Counted from the stretch's first letter, positions 23,188 through 36,160 are shown. The stretch: 64,000 bases of DNA from Argopecten irradians (GCF_041381155.1 NC_091144.1:19415544-19479543); one strand, 5' to 3'. The notes: generated by a model not told the origin, from the letters alone. Program-made: numbers and translations.

Positions 23188-25225
23188 TCAACTGTAACCC
23201 TCACGTTGATTGGTCGAGCACGAAAATACGGGTGAATTGCTAAGGCCGTTTGCAATTGGCTGAAATCTTGAGTGTAGCGGCAATGGCTGTGTTCGGAACA
23301 TTGGCGAGTGAGGACTTGATGTCGGTGAAGGGAAGTTTGGAATATTGTCATCTCTCAACATTTGTTGGTGCTTGTTGTTGATAGTATACGGTGGAGGACA
23401 AGGGATTCCGAGTGCCTGTAGTTGAGATACATCAACGCCACCTGTCGGCAAAGGCATACCAAATGTGTCATCTTTGTGTTTTCTCTTTTCTTTCATCCTT
23501 CTGTTTTGAAACCATGTTTTCACCTGCGAAAAATAAAAAGAAATACGTCAATATGAAGTAAAAGTTGCCAAAATTTCGAAACATCAAAATAAATTTGGTG
23601 GGTAGGACAAAAAAATGAAGTCTGTCAAAATCAATCAAAACAAACAAGGGGGGGGGGGCATTTTTCTTATGGAGTAGCATGATTCTCCTGCTTATCTGAG
23701 AACTGGTAAAAGCAATTTTCATCGATTTCAATATAGACCCCTATAACGTCTAAAATGTTCTATGGACGCAAACTTAATATACTAATATACTGTAGCTATT
23801 GATCATATCCTGTGGCTGAAGACACCTATCGCGAAGTTTCATTTCTATTAGAATTATTTTGATGAGTTATTACTACTGTCAAACGCACCAAATGCCAAAC
23901 TGAATAACGCGTACAGAAATAAAGAAATTCCAAATTTGAACCTTGAACTGTACCATACTCTCTCCTGATCAGATAACTTTCTTGTGGCCATGAAACTTTC
24001 ACTAACCCGTAGTGCTTCGTCCATATGTTTCGGCGTTCAATTTTACACATTTTGTTGAGATATATTTCTAGATTGGCTGGTTGAAGGAATATATTACCAG
24101 TTCAGCTTTAGTCTTCAATGTTTCCAGCGCTATTCTACGACAACCTGATCACTCTGTACCATAACCACATTCTGATCTTTCTCAGTTGTACAATATTCCA
24201 ATATGGGAAAGGGGAGGTAATCCTATTAAAGTTATCGCCTCACTTACCTGCTGGTCAGTAAGACCAAGTTCTGTGGCCAGTTTTGACCTCTCGCCAGCGG
24301 GTAGATACTTCTGGGATTTATACCGGACTTCCAGCGCCTGTACCTGATCGTCGGAAAACGCTGTCCTCGCCTTCTTATGTCGGGGAGTGTCTCCCAAACC
24401 TTCGTCTATATCTAATAACACAGTTAAAAATGGATTTAAGATACACATTAAATTTACCAACATTTCTCTCTTTATCCTTGTGACATAATATTGTACTCAA
24501 ATTAATGAATTAATTAATTAATTGATTGATTGATTAAGAGCGAAAGGCTAATAAATGATAGTGTAATTTCATTGATTTTTATTAACGTTTCATCATCTTG
24601 ATATATCCATTTAATATAATACTTAAATTAACAGAATAATTTATCGTTTACAACGATTTTATATTAAGAATCAGTATATAAATATGTTGCGGAAAACTTT
24701 AAAACAATAGATTATAGACATACCTGAAGTTCCACATGAAGATTCAAGACTTGAATCTATGAAACTGTCATTTTCTCTCTGAAGGATCCTTGTAGTTCTT
24801 GATTTGTCTACATATTCGTCGGTGCGCTTCCGTTTCAAAGCACTGCCAACACCTGGCGAGCCACTTTTTTGTTCATCACCATCAAGATTGAGACTGCGCT
24901 TTCTAGAACTTTTTGAGGAAGATGGCGTACTGTTTTGAGATGAATAACCATCGTCTGGAATGAGTTTAAACGAGTCTCTCAAGTTTCCTAACGGAGACTT
25001 AAATTGAGACACACACGGTGACGATTGTCCGTGATTCGTGTAATACGGACTAGAAAACACACTTGGGTTAAAACTTCCAAAGTTTGTTAAGTTAGTATCC
25101 TGCCACGGGTTTCTGTTGACGATGTACGTTCCATAAAAATCTCTGACTTGACTTTCATCCGTACGGCTGCTTTTTGCCAGATTCTCAATAGAAAACGACA
25201 TTTTCTTATTGCTGGTGTTTGCCAT
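23188..25225 (-). CDS. NKL/ANTP-class homeobox transcription factor, Vent-like
   Basis: Three exons, 25225-24724, 24411-24248 and 23523-23188, with GT-AG introns and consistent phases (1, 0), give 333 residues. Near the start MSFSIENLAKSS is an Eh1-like Groucho-binding motif. Basic NLS patches SSRKRS and KRKRTDE follow. The homeodomain is residues 179-238: it begins HKKARTAFSDDQ, helix 3 is QQVKTWFQNRRMKEKRK, with Thr47, Gln50 and Asn51, and an intron falls between homeodomain positions 44 and 45. Thr47, the KYLPAGERSKLA helix and the Eh1 start suggest NKL types such as Vent, Tlx, Hex or Bar. Vent looks closest by eye, but I do not assign a symbol. The C-terminus is rich in Pro and Ser. It would act in the nucleus as a DNA-binding regulator, probably a repressor through Eh1. 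Confidence 0.85.
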
Positions 25226-25424
25226 ACTTAATTGTCACTTTGAGTACCTCAGAAAGTCTCATGAACAAAAGTTCCACAAAAATATTCCTCTTATGAATAA
25301 ACTGTCAAATGCTGAAATATTGTGAAAACTAACCATAAGAAAATATCTCAAGACGCCAGAACAAAATCCATGTGTTCACTCAGCAATGTCAAATTAATTT
25401 TGAACTCGAACTGTGAGCGACATT

Positions 25425-25433
25425 CTTTTTATA
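25425..25433 (-). promoter_or_regulatory. TATA box of the homeobox gene
   Basis: The minus strand reads GGTATAAAAAG about 200 bp upstream of the ATG at 25225, which would give a 5' UTR of about 170 nt. Confidence 0.45.
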
Positions 25434-25559
25434 CCAAAATTAGTGGTGAGATATGACACTTTTTGTGATTGTTTGTCACCCCCATGATTTGTGATGCTTA
25501 TTACAACACAAGCCGGTCAAATCGTCCAAAAACCTGTCCGAGTGTTGATACAGATCCCT

Positions 25560-25760
25560 ATTGTTATCTTAATTAATTAGCCGACGGTCGATTTCAGGCC
25601 TTAATTGGGGTTATGAGATCTCGCCACCTGCGGATAGTTCAGGTAATTAGCGAACGTGTTGATCATGGGTCAAGGCCGTTTATATTGTGACAATGCTCGA
25701 GCTGGCGGTAATTTGAAAATCCAATTATCGCTAATTACAATTGAGTGTAACACGTCACGA
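25560..25760. promoter_or_regulatory. cluster of homeodomain TAAT cores upstream of the homeobox gene
   Basis: Within about 200 bp there are TTAATTAATTAG, CCTTAATTGG, GGTAATTAGCG, GGTAATTTG, CCAATTATCG and GCTAATTACAATTG. The G+C content around them is higher than in the flanks, so the cluster is not simply AT-rich DNA. It lies 120-330 bp upstream of the TATA box and could be an auto- or cross-regulatory module. Confidence 0.4.
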
Positions 25761-26430
25761 ATTTCTTTCGGTAGTTAACACTAATGTTGAGCACATAGTG
25801 ATTATCTATTGAAATTGATATTTCACGATTTTGATTTCTATCAGTCGTCCTATCTGCCTCCGATGTATCCCCATAGGACAAACGTTAATCCATATCCTTC
25901 ATTTTAGGTTCGTAACCTTTAACTTAGAGCCGACATGGATTAACACTAATCCCAGCACTGATCGACGCTATTGATGTTCAAAAAGTTTCTTTAATTTAAG
26001 TACAGATGATGTGGTCTTTTGAATTTATGATACCATCAATAATTAGTTGAAGATCAAACAAGCCAGCTTCTAGGGGATTAGCGATATCAATTAACATATT
26101 ATTGCTCATAGATACAGTAAGGAGAGGATTAATAAAGCAAATTCTATCTATTATTAAACATTTACTCAAAATACATCAAAGACTGATTATACTTCAAAGA
26201 CTGAAGAATGCAATTCTTAATGGACATGACAAGAAAAAGTTATCATACTGTACTTTGCTATCACGATTTCTTGAATAACATACATGTATTTACTTTTTCC
26301 TATATCTTGTGTTGTTTTGTGTGTCTATATTTTGAAAATGTAAGAGATGTATATTTTGTGTATGTAAATCAAAAGCTTATTTGCTATATTTAACCAACTT
26401 GCCATTCACTTTGGTATTATTACTAAATAG
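25761..26430. other. intergenic, nothing recognised
   Basis: AT-rich. Open frames here have no supported domain or splice context. Confidence 0.4.
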
Positions 26431-26434
26431 AAAA

Positions 26435-27775
26435 TTCTAATTGTTCTATGCATTTATCCGACGAAATCGAAAAATACAACTAGAAGCATTAAGAATTATA
26501 ACTGGAATGAGAAAAGGCACATCACATTTGAAATCATATAATGAAACTGAATTTGTTCCATTAAAAACCAGAAGAGATAACCACTCTCAAATTCAACTCT
26601 ACAAAATTATAAATCACATGACACCAAACTATCTTCATGAAATAATTGATCCCTGTATTAATAATGTAAACAACAATAATTATAATTTGAGAAATCATAG
26701 ATTTTCTAATATACTTTTTGCTCGCACCAACTGCTATCAAAGTTTCTTTCCAAATATGATGAATAAATGGAATCTTTTAGATCAACATATTACTTACTCA
26801 CAATCCATATCAATTTTCAAAAACACACTTGATAAATTAACCACTTTTGAAAATGACATAAGTACAATTTTTACTTATTGTTCACCAAGATTTTAAATAT
26901 TTTATTATGTCAGCTAAGAATGGAGTCAGTAATCTGAATTCCGACAGATTTAATGATCATCTAATTGAAAGTGCCCAATGTATTTGTGGCTACCAAAATG
27001 AAAACATAAATCATTTCTTTTTCTTCTGTCCACTCTTTCATCAATACCGCCATTACTTATTTTTAATCTTCAATAAGATTGGCTTCATATCTGCTAATAT
27101 TTTAACAAAAAGAAGTTTAATACTTTCCGATGAAGACAATAAACACATTTTAGACAATGTATCAAAATCTATTATTGAATCAAATCGATTCATGTAAAAT
27201 TTCTTTGCACCTTAAATTATATATATATTATATTCATGATTTACAATGTACTTAAGTTCATACCCTATCAGAAGGTAAAAGGGCTATTTATAATCTATTT
27301 TCTCACTTTAATAGCTATGAAAGGGCTTAATTCAATCTTATTACATAAAAATGTAAATGTATGATATATACATGTACTAAGTATTCAGCATGTATTTATA
27401 CTTTTATAGTAATATATAAATGATTATATGATGAGATATGATGCTAATTAACTCATATATGTATTGTTGCTAAAGATGGAAGTAGTTGAAAGGTGTATGT
27501 GTGCTTGTTTATTTTAATCAATTTCCAAGAATGAAACCTTAATTTGATACTCAACTATCAACAGGTATATTTATACATTTACTGTAGATAAGTATATAAT
27601 ATTCCACTTATAGAAATTAATTTATCTAAATCTAAGTTAATAGTAACTTAATTAACAATAATATAGTATAATGGTATACCATTGTACCGGATTCAGGAAA
27701 GGATTAATATAGGCACTACCTGCCTGTTATCCAATCCTTTTGTTTTCAATAAAATATATTGAGTTTAAATATAAA
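26435..27775 (+). mobile_element. 5'-truncated LINE, ORF2 C-terminus and 3' UTR
   Basis: Two plus-strand frames (26441-26896, 26907-27197) encode the end of a LINE ORF2. The first has EALRIITGMRKGTSHLKSYN, FVPLKTRRDNH and LYKIINHMTPNYLHEI; the second has the Cys/His ending CICGYQNENINHFFFFCPLF. A 3' UTR of about 570 bp ends TAGGCACTACCTGCCTGTTA, then CCAATCC and an AATAAA-bearing tail. The 5' truncation is typical of target-primed insertion. The same family lies in opposite orientation at 28384-29335. Confidence 0.75.
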
Positions 27776-28383
27776 AATGGACAATTTTGAGGTTGTTTTT
27801 TTTTCTTCGTTTCTGTGACACACCAGTGTACCAGTGACACACTGATTTGGAGCCACTTTCTATAATATTGATTTCATTTCTTTATTTTTTCAAATTTATT
27901 TAATTTGCTTCTTTTCCATAAAATATGTCTGTTTCACAATCAGCTCTCATTAATGTTTAAGACTGAAAAAAATCTATAACATTTGTTAAGTTAGTTTAAT
28001 AAGAAATCATATCAACTTGATTTGAAAATAGTCATTTAACTGAGATTGGGCTTATCAGCTTTGACCAACTAGACCTGGAACAGGTAATAAGAAAGTTTTG
28101 ACCAACTAATTTAATTCAAAATATTTAATTGTCAAATATAGCAAAATATGTTAAATTAAGTAATAACGTAAGAAATAACATTTTATAAGTTAAATATTAG
28201 CATTATCCCTCTACACTAGTCTTATGTATACTTACGAGGGTTGTTTGTGTGTCAGTGTGTATGTAAGTATGGCCAGAGCATGGATGTGAGTGTGGTTTTT
28301 GTGTATTGTACTTGTATATATGTTTGTTTCAAACCGATGAGCTGAAAGGCTCAAGGATATAAAAGAACTGAATATTGTATATT
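27776..28383. mobile_element. spacer between inverted LINE ends, with a third LINE-type tail
   Basis: Most is featureless and AT-rich. At 28328-28375 the plus strand has CCGATGAGCTGAAAGGCTCA followed by AGGATATAAAAGAACTGAA. This is a short GAGC/GCTC hairpin before an A-rich end, like the 3' terminus of a CR1/L2-type LINE. The rest of that element is not recognisable. Confidence 0.35.
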
Positions 28384-29335
28384 TATAAATTATACACAAT
28401 GGGATTGGGTAACAGGCAGTGCCTATATCAACCCTTTCCCTTTTCCAGTAAAGTACAACATGTTATAAATACAAATTAAACAACAAATTACAATTAATTA
28501 ATATACACATCCTTACACTCTCTCTCTCACATCCTCGCGTCCCTAACCTATGAATTATTAATGAATCAGGGAGCATTTAAATTTGAGTAAAGATAGTAAA
28601 TTATATGGGAAGATGTATAAATAATTCATTATTAAATGTGTTTATTAATTCATAGTTAAATATATGACTGAATATATCAGCATGTAAGTTATATCACAAT
28701 GGTCTTTTTGTATGTATTATATATTTGGACACATTATATAGGATATATTTGTTATCATCAGAAAGTAGAAGACTACCTTTAGTTAGAATGTCAGCTGAGA
28801 TATAGCCAATTCTGATAAAGATCATGTATAAAAAGTGTCTACAGAAATTAAAAAGTGGGCTGTTAAAACTGTCTTCAGTATAATTACCACAATCACATTG
28901 AGCACTGTATCTATCATAAATGTTACTATCTCCTTGTCAATATGTAAAAATTACACTAACAACAGACAGACATTGTGAGTTAATAATATGTTCATCTAAA
29001 TTTATTCCATAAGTTCATTGTGCTAGGAAAAAAAACTATTTTTATAACAATTTGTGCATGCAAACCGCTACAGTAGCAAATATCTGTGAAGCACCCAATC
29101 TAGAGTTGTTGTTATTGTTGCTTTTATATAGGGTAAAACTTATTTCATATAGAATAGTCAGGTGTCGATGCGGTTGATAAATTTTATACAATTGGATCAA
29201 ACACGTGTTTGTTTCGTATCGAGTAATTAGAGAGTCAATATTTGTTTTCAGAATAGAGTTTATAATGAAGATGTTACCTCTCCTCATACCAGTGATTATT
29301 CTAAGTGCTTCGATCATGTATTTTTTCAATTTTCA
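28384..29335 (-). mobile_element. 5'-truncated LINE of the same family, inverted
   Basis: The minus strand encodes IEALRIITGMRRGN and a diverged ITRYETNTCLIQLYKIYQ block, matching the plus-strand copy at 26435. Its 3' end (minus strand TATAGGCACTGCCTGTTACC, then CAATCC) matches the end of that copy. The two elements therefore point at each other, tail to tail, about 600 bp apart. It is more decayed than the plus-strand copy. Confidence 0.65.
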
Positions 29336-29639
29336 TCGGAGAGATACATTGTACAATTGTTCCATATTATATCAGCATATTCCAAAATAGTCGTATAAAA
29401 CTTTTATTTATAATTTCAAGGGATTTGCGATCAATTTTATGCTTAAGCATTCGAAGTTATATTTAGATTTTTTGACAGGCTTTGATTTGTCCCTACTGTG
29501 TTTATTGAAAGTTTAAGCCCAGGTGCCTATGGCAGTCTTGTTTCATTGATGATGATAAAATTATTAAATATGACATAACTCTGCATTTTGAAATTAAAAA
29601 AAGATATTGAATTATTTTTTTTTGTTGACACCAGTGTGG
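29336..29639. other. intergenic, nothing recognised
   Basis: AT-rich spacer between two LINE copies. Confidence 0.35.
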
Positions 29640-29991
29640 TATCAGCACGACAGTTTTGTATCACGATTTTACTCTGCTGTTTTGTTTGGTCAGAGGGCAG
29701 TTTTGATCCTGGGAGCCGATCTAGCCATTTAGGCGATATCGTCGTCCTACAACATCGCGATCGCCATTTATTGTGGTATATTGGTATAAGTGAGTTGTTT
29801 GTGCCACGTCCGTCGTCTGGACTTGTCCGTGTGTTGTAATTCGTTTATCGTCTGTCGTCTGTGTTCATTGCGAATCGTCCGCTGTCCGTCGTCCGTGTTC
29901 TATATAATCGTCTCTTGACCGTCGTCAGTCTTTGTAAATCTGTTAGCTCTTCGTACTATCGGTCTTTCCCGGTTTTCCATGAAGCAGCAAC

Positions 29992-31078
29992 ATGGAGGTA
30001 GAAGAACTATACCAAACTACATCGTCCCAGGACTTTGACACATTTACCTCGGCAGGAAAACTAAATTTTGACACCCCTGATAAGATGCAAGACTCAAAGG
30101 ATGCTAAGAGAAAGAGAATAAACTCCCCACAAGACAATGTAAGTAAAGACGCAATCATCATACATTGCAAAACTGTGAAATTATCCAAGTGTAACCCTAT
30201 TAAAATCCAAAAAACTTGTTACATGTGTTATAGAATACCCAGTAAAAAGCATCAGGGGCCTGGGAAATGGAGACTTGCTGGTAATATGTACTGATGACAT
30301 GCAGAAAAAGAAATTACTTAAAGAAAAACAATTGGGTGAGTACAAGATATATGTAAAAGGAACCAGTTTCAACAGACAGAGTAGAAGGTGTCATATACGG
30401 TGTGTCACCAGACATCTCAGATGCCGATATTTTAGAATGCCTCGAAGAGGCAGAGGTTGGTAAAGTCACCCGTATGAAAGGGAGACAGTATGAGAGTATT
30501 GAAGGCAGTACAACTGTGAAACTAACTTTTAATTGTTAAAACCCTGCCCGAGCGTGTATCCATCGGATACCGCTCACACAATGTTAAACAATATATATAC
30601 CGCCACCGCTCAGGTGCTATAAATGCAATCGATATGGCCACATAGCGGCCAAGTGTAGAGGCACCCAAAGATGCCAAAAATGTGGGGGGAGAACATAAAG
30701 TTCAAGACTGTACTAGTGAGACCAAAAAGTGTGTTAACTGTGGTGGACAGCATAGTGCTGCATATGGTGGGTGTCCTGCCAGGAAAACGGCAGTTGAAAT
30801 TGTAAAAATTCAAACCACTGAGAAATGCTCTCGCCGTGAGGCAATAGCCGAGGTAAAAAAATCTTACGCACAAGCTGCAGCGGAAGCTACAGAAGTTAAT
30901 CGTGTACCCTATACCGGTGTGGCCGACTTTAACATACCGCCGCCAAAAACAACCCGTCCATCCGTCCGTCCGTCCGTTGTTCCCAACACAGGAACCACAG
31001 GTAACGGTTCCAATAAAAAAACTAATGTTGTTACTGGTCTCCGTAATTACCAAATTTCAATCTGGCGAGAGCTGGTCT
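29992..31078 (+). pseudogene. LINE ORF1 (gag-like, three zinc knuckles), broken
   Basis: It starts MEVEELYQTTSSQDFDTF. The middle contains VICTDDMQKKKLLKEKQLGE and GVSPDISDADILECLEEA, an RRM-like gag block, in shifted frames. From 30613 the nucleic-acid-binding knuckles read CYKCNRYGHIAAKC, CQKCGGEHKVQDC and CVNCGGQHSAAYGGC, followed by RREAIAEVKKSYAQAAAEA. At least two frame changes split it. Such proteins bind the LINE RNA. Confidence 0.7.
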
Positions 31079-31199
31079 GAAATTCTTGTGTATATACTTG
31101 GCCAGGTCGATACACTGTTCGGTATCAATCTGGATGTTCCTTTAGTACCCCGCTGCAGAAACAACTTAAATGGCCCATAAACACCACCATCGGTATAGG

Positions 31200-34100
31200 C
31201 ATCCTACAATGGAATGCCCGGAGCATTAATAAAAATGGCACTGAATTATTAAATTATATAGAAAGTAGACCTGAAATTAATATTATTTGTCTACAAGAGA
31301 CTTGGCTTACCAAAAACACCAACTTTTTTTATTCCAGGTTTTTACCCCCAAATATTAAAAGATCGCCCTGAACATCAACGGGGGGGGGGGGGGGGGGGGG
31401 AGGTGTAGCAATATATATACGGGATAACCTCGTGTTTCATGAATTAGATATCACAAGTAACGTATTGGAGGTAGTCGGTGCTGTTATAAAATTACACGAC
31501 AAATCTATAAGTATAGTAAATGTATACAACACCGCTACTTCCAATAAACACGAGGATTATACCCATCTAAACCAATTTATAAGTACCCCATACATCATGT
31601 GTGGGGATTTTAATAGCCATCATACCCTATGGGAGGCAATTACTGTAGTGCTAAAGGCAATGCCTTATACACTTATATAGAAAATAATGACCTTACACTA
31701 CTAAATGATGGCTCGGGCACCCGAGTAAATATATCAACTTTTGAAATGTCAGTATTAGACCTTACCTTAGCTACACCAGACATTGCCGGACAGTGTACCT
31801 GGAGGGTTCACGAACACAATTTTGACAGTGACCACTTCCCCATCATTACACACTATAGATGTAAACCGTTAAGAAATAATACAGGTAATAAAGCGGGTTG
31901 GAATTTTAACAGGGCTGACTGGGTGGGCTATACAACATCTAGTGAAAGGGAAGTAACTCCGGTATGTACTGGACGGCAATGTCGAGTCAAGTCTAAAAAA
32001 ATATCACCCAGGCCATAATAAAATATAACTAATATTAATGTTCCTTTAAAGCAGAAAAAGAACTATAAATATTCTGCAGTACCATGGTGGAATGGGGATT
32101 GTGAGCGGGCAGTACGTGCCAAGCGCAAGGCTTATAACAAAGCCAGGAGAAGTTTTAATTATTCTTACTTGCAGGACTACAGAGAGAAAAGAGAGGCTTG
32201 TAAAAACAGTTATCAATACAGCAAAAAAAGAACATTGGCAAAACTACTGTAACACCATTAATAAAGACACTACCATGGCCAAGGTCTGGAAAGCTGTCAA
32301 GGACATGAAAAACACAAACACATGTAAAGAAATACCTGCACTAATACACAACAATACACACATTACAGAAAATAAAGAAAAAACAAACTTATTTGCAGCC
32401 TCCTTTTCCTCTGTAAGTAGTACCGAAAATTATAATCAAGATTTTTTGCAGCACACAAAACACAATTTGAACAAGAACAGTCTGATTTTATTAATAATAC
32501 AGAACCTTGTGATAATCATATAAACAATATTTTTACATTTCAGGAATTTACTGATGCGCTTGCGCAAACTAAAGACACAAGTCGTGGGGAAGATAAAATA
32601 ACATATAACATGTATAAAAAAATTAAGTGTTCCAGCAACAGAAAGTCTTATTAGATTATATCAACCTGGTATGGATAAGCCAAAAAGTCCCTAATAGCTG
32701 GAAACACTCCATTGTTGTTCCAATATTTAAGAAAGGAAAAAATCCTAATATACCACTTTCTTACAGGCCCATCTCACTTACATCCACCCTTTGTAAACTT
32801 ATGGAGAAAATGGTCAACAATCGCCTCAAATGGTACCTTGAGTGCAACAATTTACTTACAATCAATCAATGCGGGTTTAGATCTAACCGTGGAACAACCG
32901 ACCACTAATAAAACTAACTAACGAAAATTCAAAAAGCCAACCTTAATAAAGAAAGTCTATTAGCTGTATTTATTGATTTTGAAAAAAGCATTCGACATGA
33001 TGTGGAAAGATGGTTTATTATATAAAATGAAAAATATGGGTATACATGGAAACATGTATGGTTTTATTAAAGATTTTTTACAGGGCCGAACTATACAAGT
33101 GCGTATAGGGGAGACGTACTCAGAAGTATACCCAATTGAAAACGGTACCCCCAGGGCTCAGTGATCAGTCCTACATTATTTAATATCTGTATAAATGACA
33201 ATATCTGACTGTATTACTATTAAACAAAATATATCACAATTTGCAGATGATAGTGCCATCTGGAAAGCGCATCGTAACCTACAACTATTGAGCACCGCTC
33301 TATCCAAAGACATTACTAACATTCTAAATTGGTGTAATACATGGGGATTCAAAATATCTGAAACCAAAACTATTGCAGTGCTATTTCGCAGAAGGGGTTC
33401 TGCTGAGTTTAAGTCAAGAACATCGGAGGTGAAAATTAAAATGGGGGAAACACTTATATCTATTAAAAATGTTGCACAAAATTTCTTGGTATGTTTTATG
33501 ACAGAGGTTTACACCTGGAGCACACATATAGATTCTGTGATACAAGCGGTGCGAACAACGCCCTAATTTAATAAAACATTTAAGTGGTACTAACTGGGGG
33601 CTGTTGATCGTTATATACTAACTACATTATATAAAACCTTAATTAGAAGTATAGTAAGAGTATGGCGCTGAAGTATATCAACTCAAGCCGGCGATACACA
33701 TCTAGCGCGCCTAGAATCAATTACAATATAAATGTTTAATGACTTGTTTGCATGCTATGAAAGTGCACTTCACTTTCTAGTCTGCAGGCGGAAGCCTCAG
33801 ACCCACCCTTTCAACTCCACAGGAACTTTTTTAATTTGTAAATATCAGCTGAAAAATTGAGGGACTTAAAACCCCGCACACCTACAATAAACAGCCTAAC
33901 AGAAGATGCCAAATTCATATATAATGAACCTAAAATGCCAATAACATACAAATCGTACTACACTTCGATAAAAACAATCAAATCTCTTCTTTTCAGATAG
34001 CAAACATCACATCACACACACCTCCGAGTTCAGCCCAATCCCACTGTGGACCCTGAGCAAACCGGAAGTGAGCACCACACTACACGACACCGTAAACAAG

Positions 34101-34960
34101 TCAATGTCGCCGGCAGATGCCCTAGGTCCTGCAGGTCAATATATCCTATCTTTTTCAGGAGTACACATATATACTGATGGATCTAAAGATCCAACCACAC
34201 AACTATGTGGAGTGTGCTTTTTGTCATTCCGGAAATGAATATACAAACAAATTCAGACCTAAGTAGATCCATATTATCAATTATGAACTGCTGAACTTAA
34301 CATGCAATTCCTAACTCACTCAACAATTTTTTGAAAAAACACCAATTTGAAACTAATTAGACTATGTATATTGTAAATCTTTAACCAGACTCACTGAGTT
34401 CATTGCAGTGCTATACAAACGCCAGCTTTCAACATTAAGAATCCCAATTGTGTTATGAAATTATTATATCTAATTGTCCTTAATACGACTGTTCAGTTTA
34501 GCATTGGATTCCGAGCCATGTCGGCATCACAAGGTTAATGACTTGGCGGATACGGAAGTCCAAAGCTGCCCTTAGAGTTAGAGCATCGTCATAGATTAAA
34601 GTTCCCTCGTATCTAAGGACGTAAGTTAAGGTCTTTTTTTGCAGGCACAGGAAACTAAAAAATCTTGCAAACTAAATGGGAATGAACCAGACGTGGGGAG
34701 GTCTATGGAAAACCACAAAATGCCCATTTTGAAAAAATTTTACAACAAAATTAATTTTAAAAAAATTTATACAGCTTAACGACCAGAGCATATACACACC
34801 ACCGCGCTCTATCTATTCCAGAGGACCACGTGGGAAAAATGTCCGTGACTCAAATTTTTATCTATACCAAATGAATTTTACATTCTGAAGGATTATGTGA
34901 AACATGTAACTGTATTACCAGAAACCATAGAACACTAATCTTTTATATATGTGTGTGATA
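31200..34960 (+). pseudogene. LINE ORF2 (endonuclease, RT, RNase H), broken
   Basis: The endonuclease has LQWNARSINKNG, ICLQETWL, a G-run giving GGVAIYIRDN, CGDFNSHHTLW and SDHFPII. RT blocks are WKHSIVVPIFKKGKN, LSYRPISLTSTLCKLMEKMV, INQCGFRSNRGTTDH, LAVFIDFEKAFDM-like at about 32960 (frame-shifted), YPIENGTPRAQ where GTPQGS is expected, and FADD at 33240-33251. An RNase H start, IYTDGSKDP, is near 34165. The frame shifts at more than ten places. Confidence 0.7.
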
Positions 34961-34975
34961 AAATTCTATTGATAC

Positions 34976-36160
34976 AGAGACAAGAATTACGTGGGTTTAG
35001 GCTACAGGACAGGGGGGGGGTTTGGCGTGAGTTCGCGCTGGTGCCTCTTATGGGGGTTGGTCTTTGGATTGGTGGGGGGGATTATTAGGGGCGCGATAAC
35101 GAACCTGTTGTTCGCAGATTTGGGTACAGCACGTAGAATCACACGTTGGAAACTTGTTCACCTTCAGTATGGAGGTGGCAGGAACTGTTCAGTTACCCTT
35201 AGGTGATGCGGTTCCAGCACGAAGGTGCGATCAGACACTCCCAGCTGTAACCAGAAATTCGATCTCAACAACAAGGAAATGGCAGGAGCACTATAGGTAT
35301 CATTATATATACTGGTGTACTCCACATGTACATATCTCTTGTAGTCTACGTACTACATTTTGTTGCTTTGTGTCACGTACATTTTAAAATCAGACTGTTC
35401 GACAGAAGCCAGCACAGGGGCGCTGTCCGCATCAGTCACCAGTGGCTTATAATAAGACACCATTTTATATAAATTGTTACATATCCACCGGGGGGGGGGG
35501 GGGGGGGGGGGGTGGGGGAAGACGTATTTTCTTTAGAATAGGCTAGATGTGTAAGTGCTAGGTCCTAGGGGGGTTGGCAATTAGTGTTGTGCCGTATCGC
35601 TCGTGCACACCTTATAAGGCCCATCCCCCACCCCATCCCGCTCTATTTTTGCATAAATAACTTTTATAAATAAGGGGGGAGTTTGTGATACCAGCTGACG
35701 TCAGTTTGAAACAAACAATTTATTATATAAACTTATAAACTTAAAGTCCTAATAAATAGGGAGGTTTATTTTGCTTTTATAGCTAGTTTTTGTTAGGAAA
35801 AAACACTTTAATCTTTTTCAGATAAGATATTTTAAATAGAGATAGGACTAAATAGCATTATCGTCATATCATGTAAGCCCACCGCGATGGTTTAGCTTAT
35901 ATCAGCCCGACACGAGTGCAACAAATATCATGTTCATTATCGTCCAGCATTTAGGTTATCGACAATTCATAAATCATATGATGACAATGGTTCCATGATA
36001 CGTCCGGAAGGGGGTCCCCAACCACTATTGTGGAAACATTGAAGATTCATAACGTCCGGGCCGCTGGTTAGCTTATAGTGACCTCGGAGACGGATGACCT
36101 TTAGTCTGAACTTGAACATAAATTTAAGGGTTAAGTATACATGTGAGTACATTTACACAC
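34976..36160. other. possible LINE 3' UTR or flank, with a poly-G tract
   Basis: No coding sequence is supported. There are several G runs, the longest 23 G at 35490-35512. A TGACGTCA octamer lies at 35696-35703. The region 35880-36110 is less AT-rich than its flanks, with GC-containing blocks (CCCACCGCGATGG, CGTCCGGAAGGGGG), and might be the true 3' end of the I-type LINE, but no tail repeat proves it. Confidence 0.3.

Larger units (their letters stand above)
29640..34975 (+). mobile_element. decayed I/Jockey-type LINE with CCHC ORF1 and RNase H remnant
   Basis: A 5' leader of about 350 bp (rich in CGTC/GTCC) precedes ORF1 at 29992. ORF2 begins with its endonuclease at about 31200, followed by the reverse transcriptase (32690-33450), an RNase H remnant (IYTDGSKDP at about 34165) and a C-terminal region. 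The combination of three CCHC knuckles in ORF1, AP endonuclease, RT and RNase H is that of the I/Jockey group. Many frame changes and stops show an old, inactive copy. A run of 21 G lies in the endonuclease Gly stretch. Confidence 0.8.

Noticed and set aside
34991-35206. Gly-rich 71-residue plus-strand frame after the I-type LINE
   Set aside because: Its Gly runs come from G homopolymers; no domain, splice site or conserved motif.
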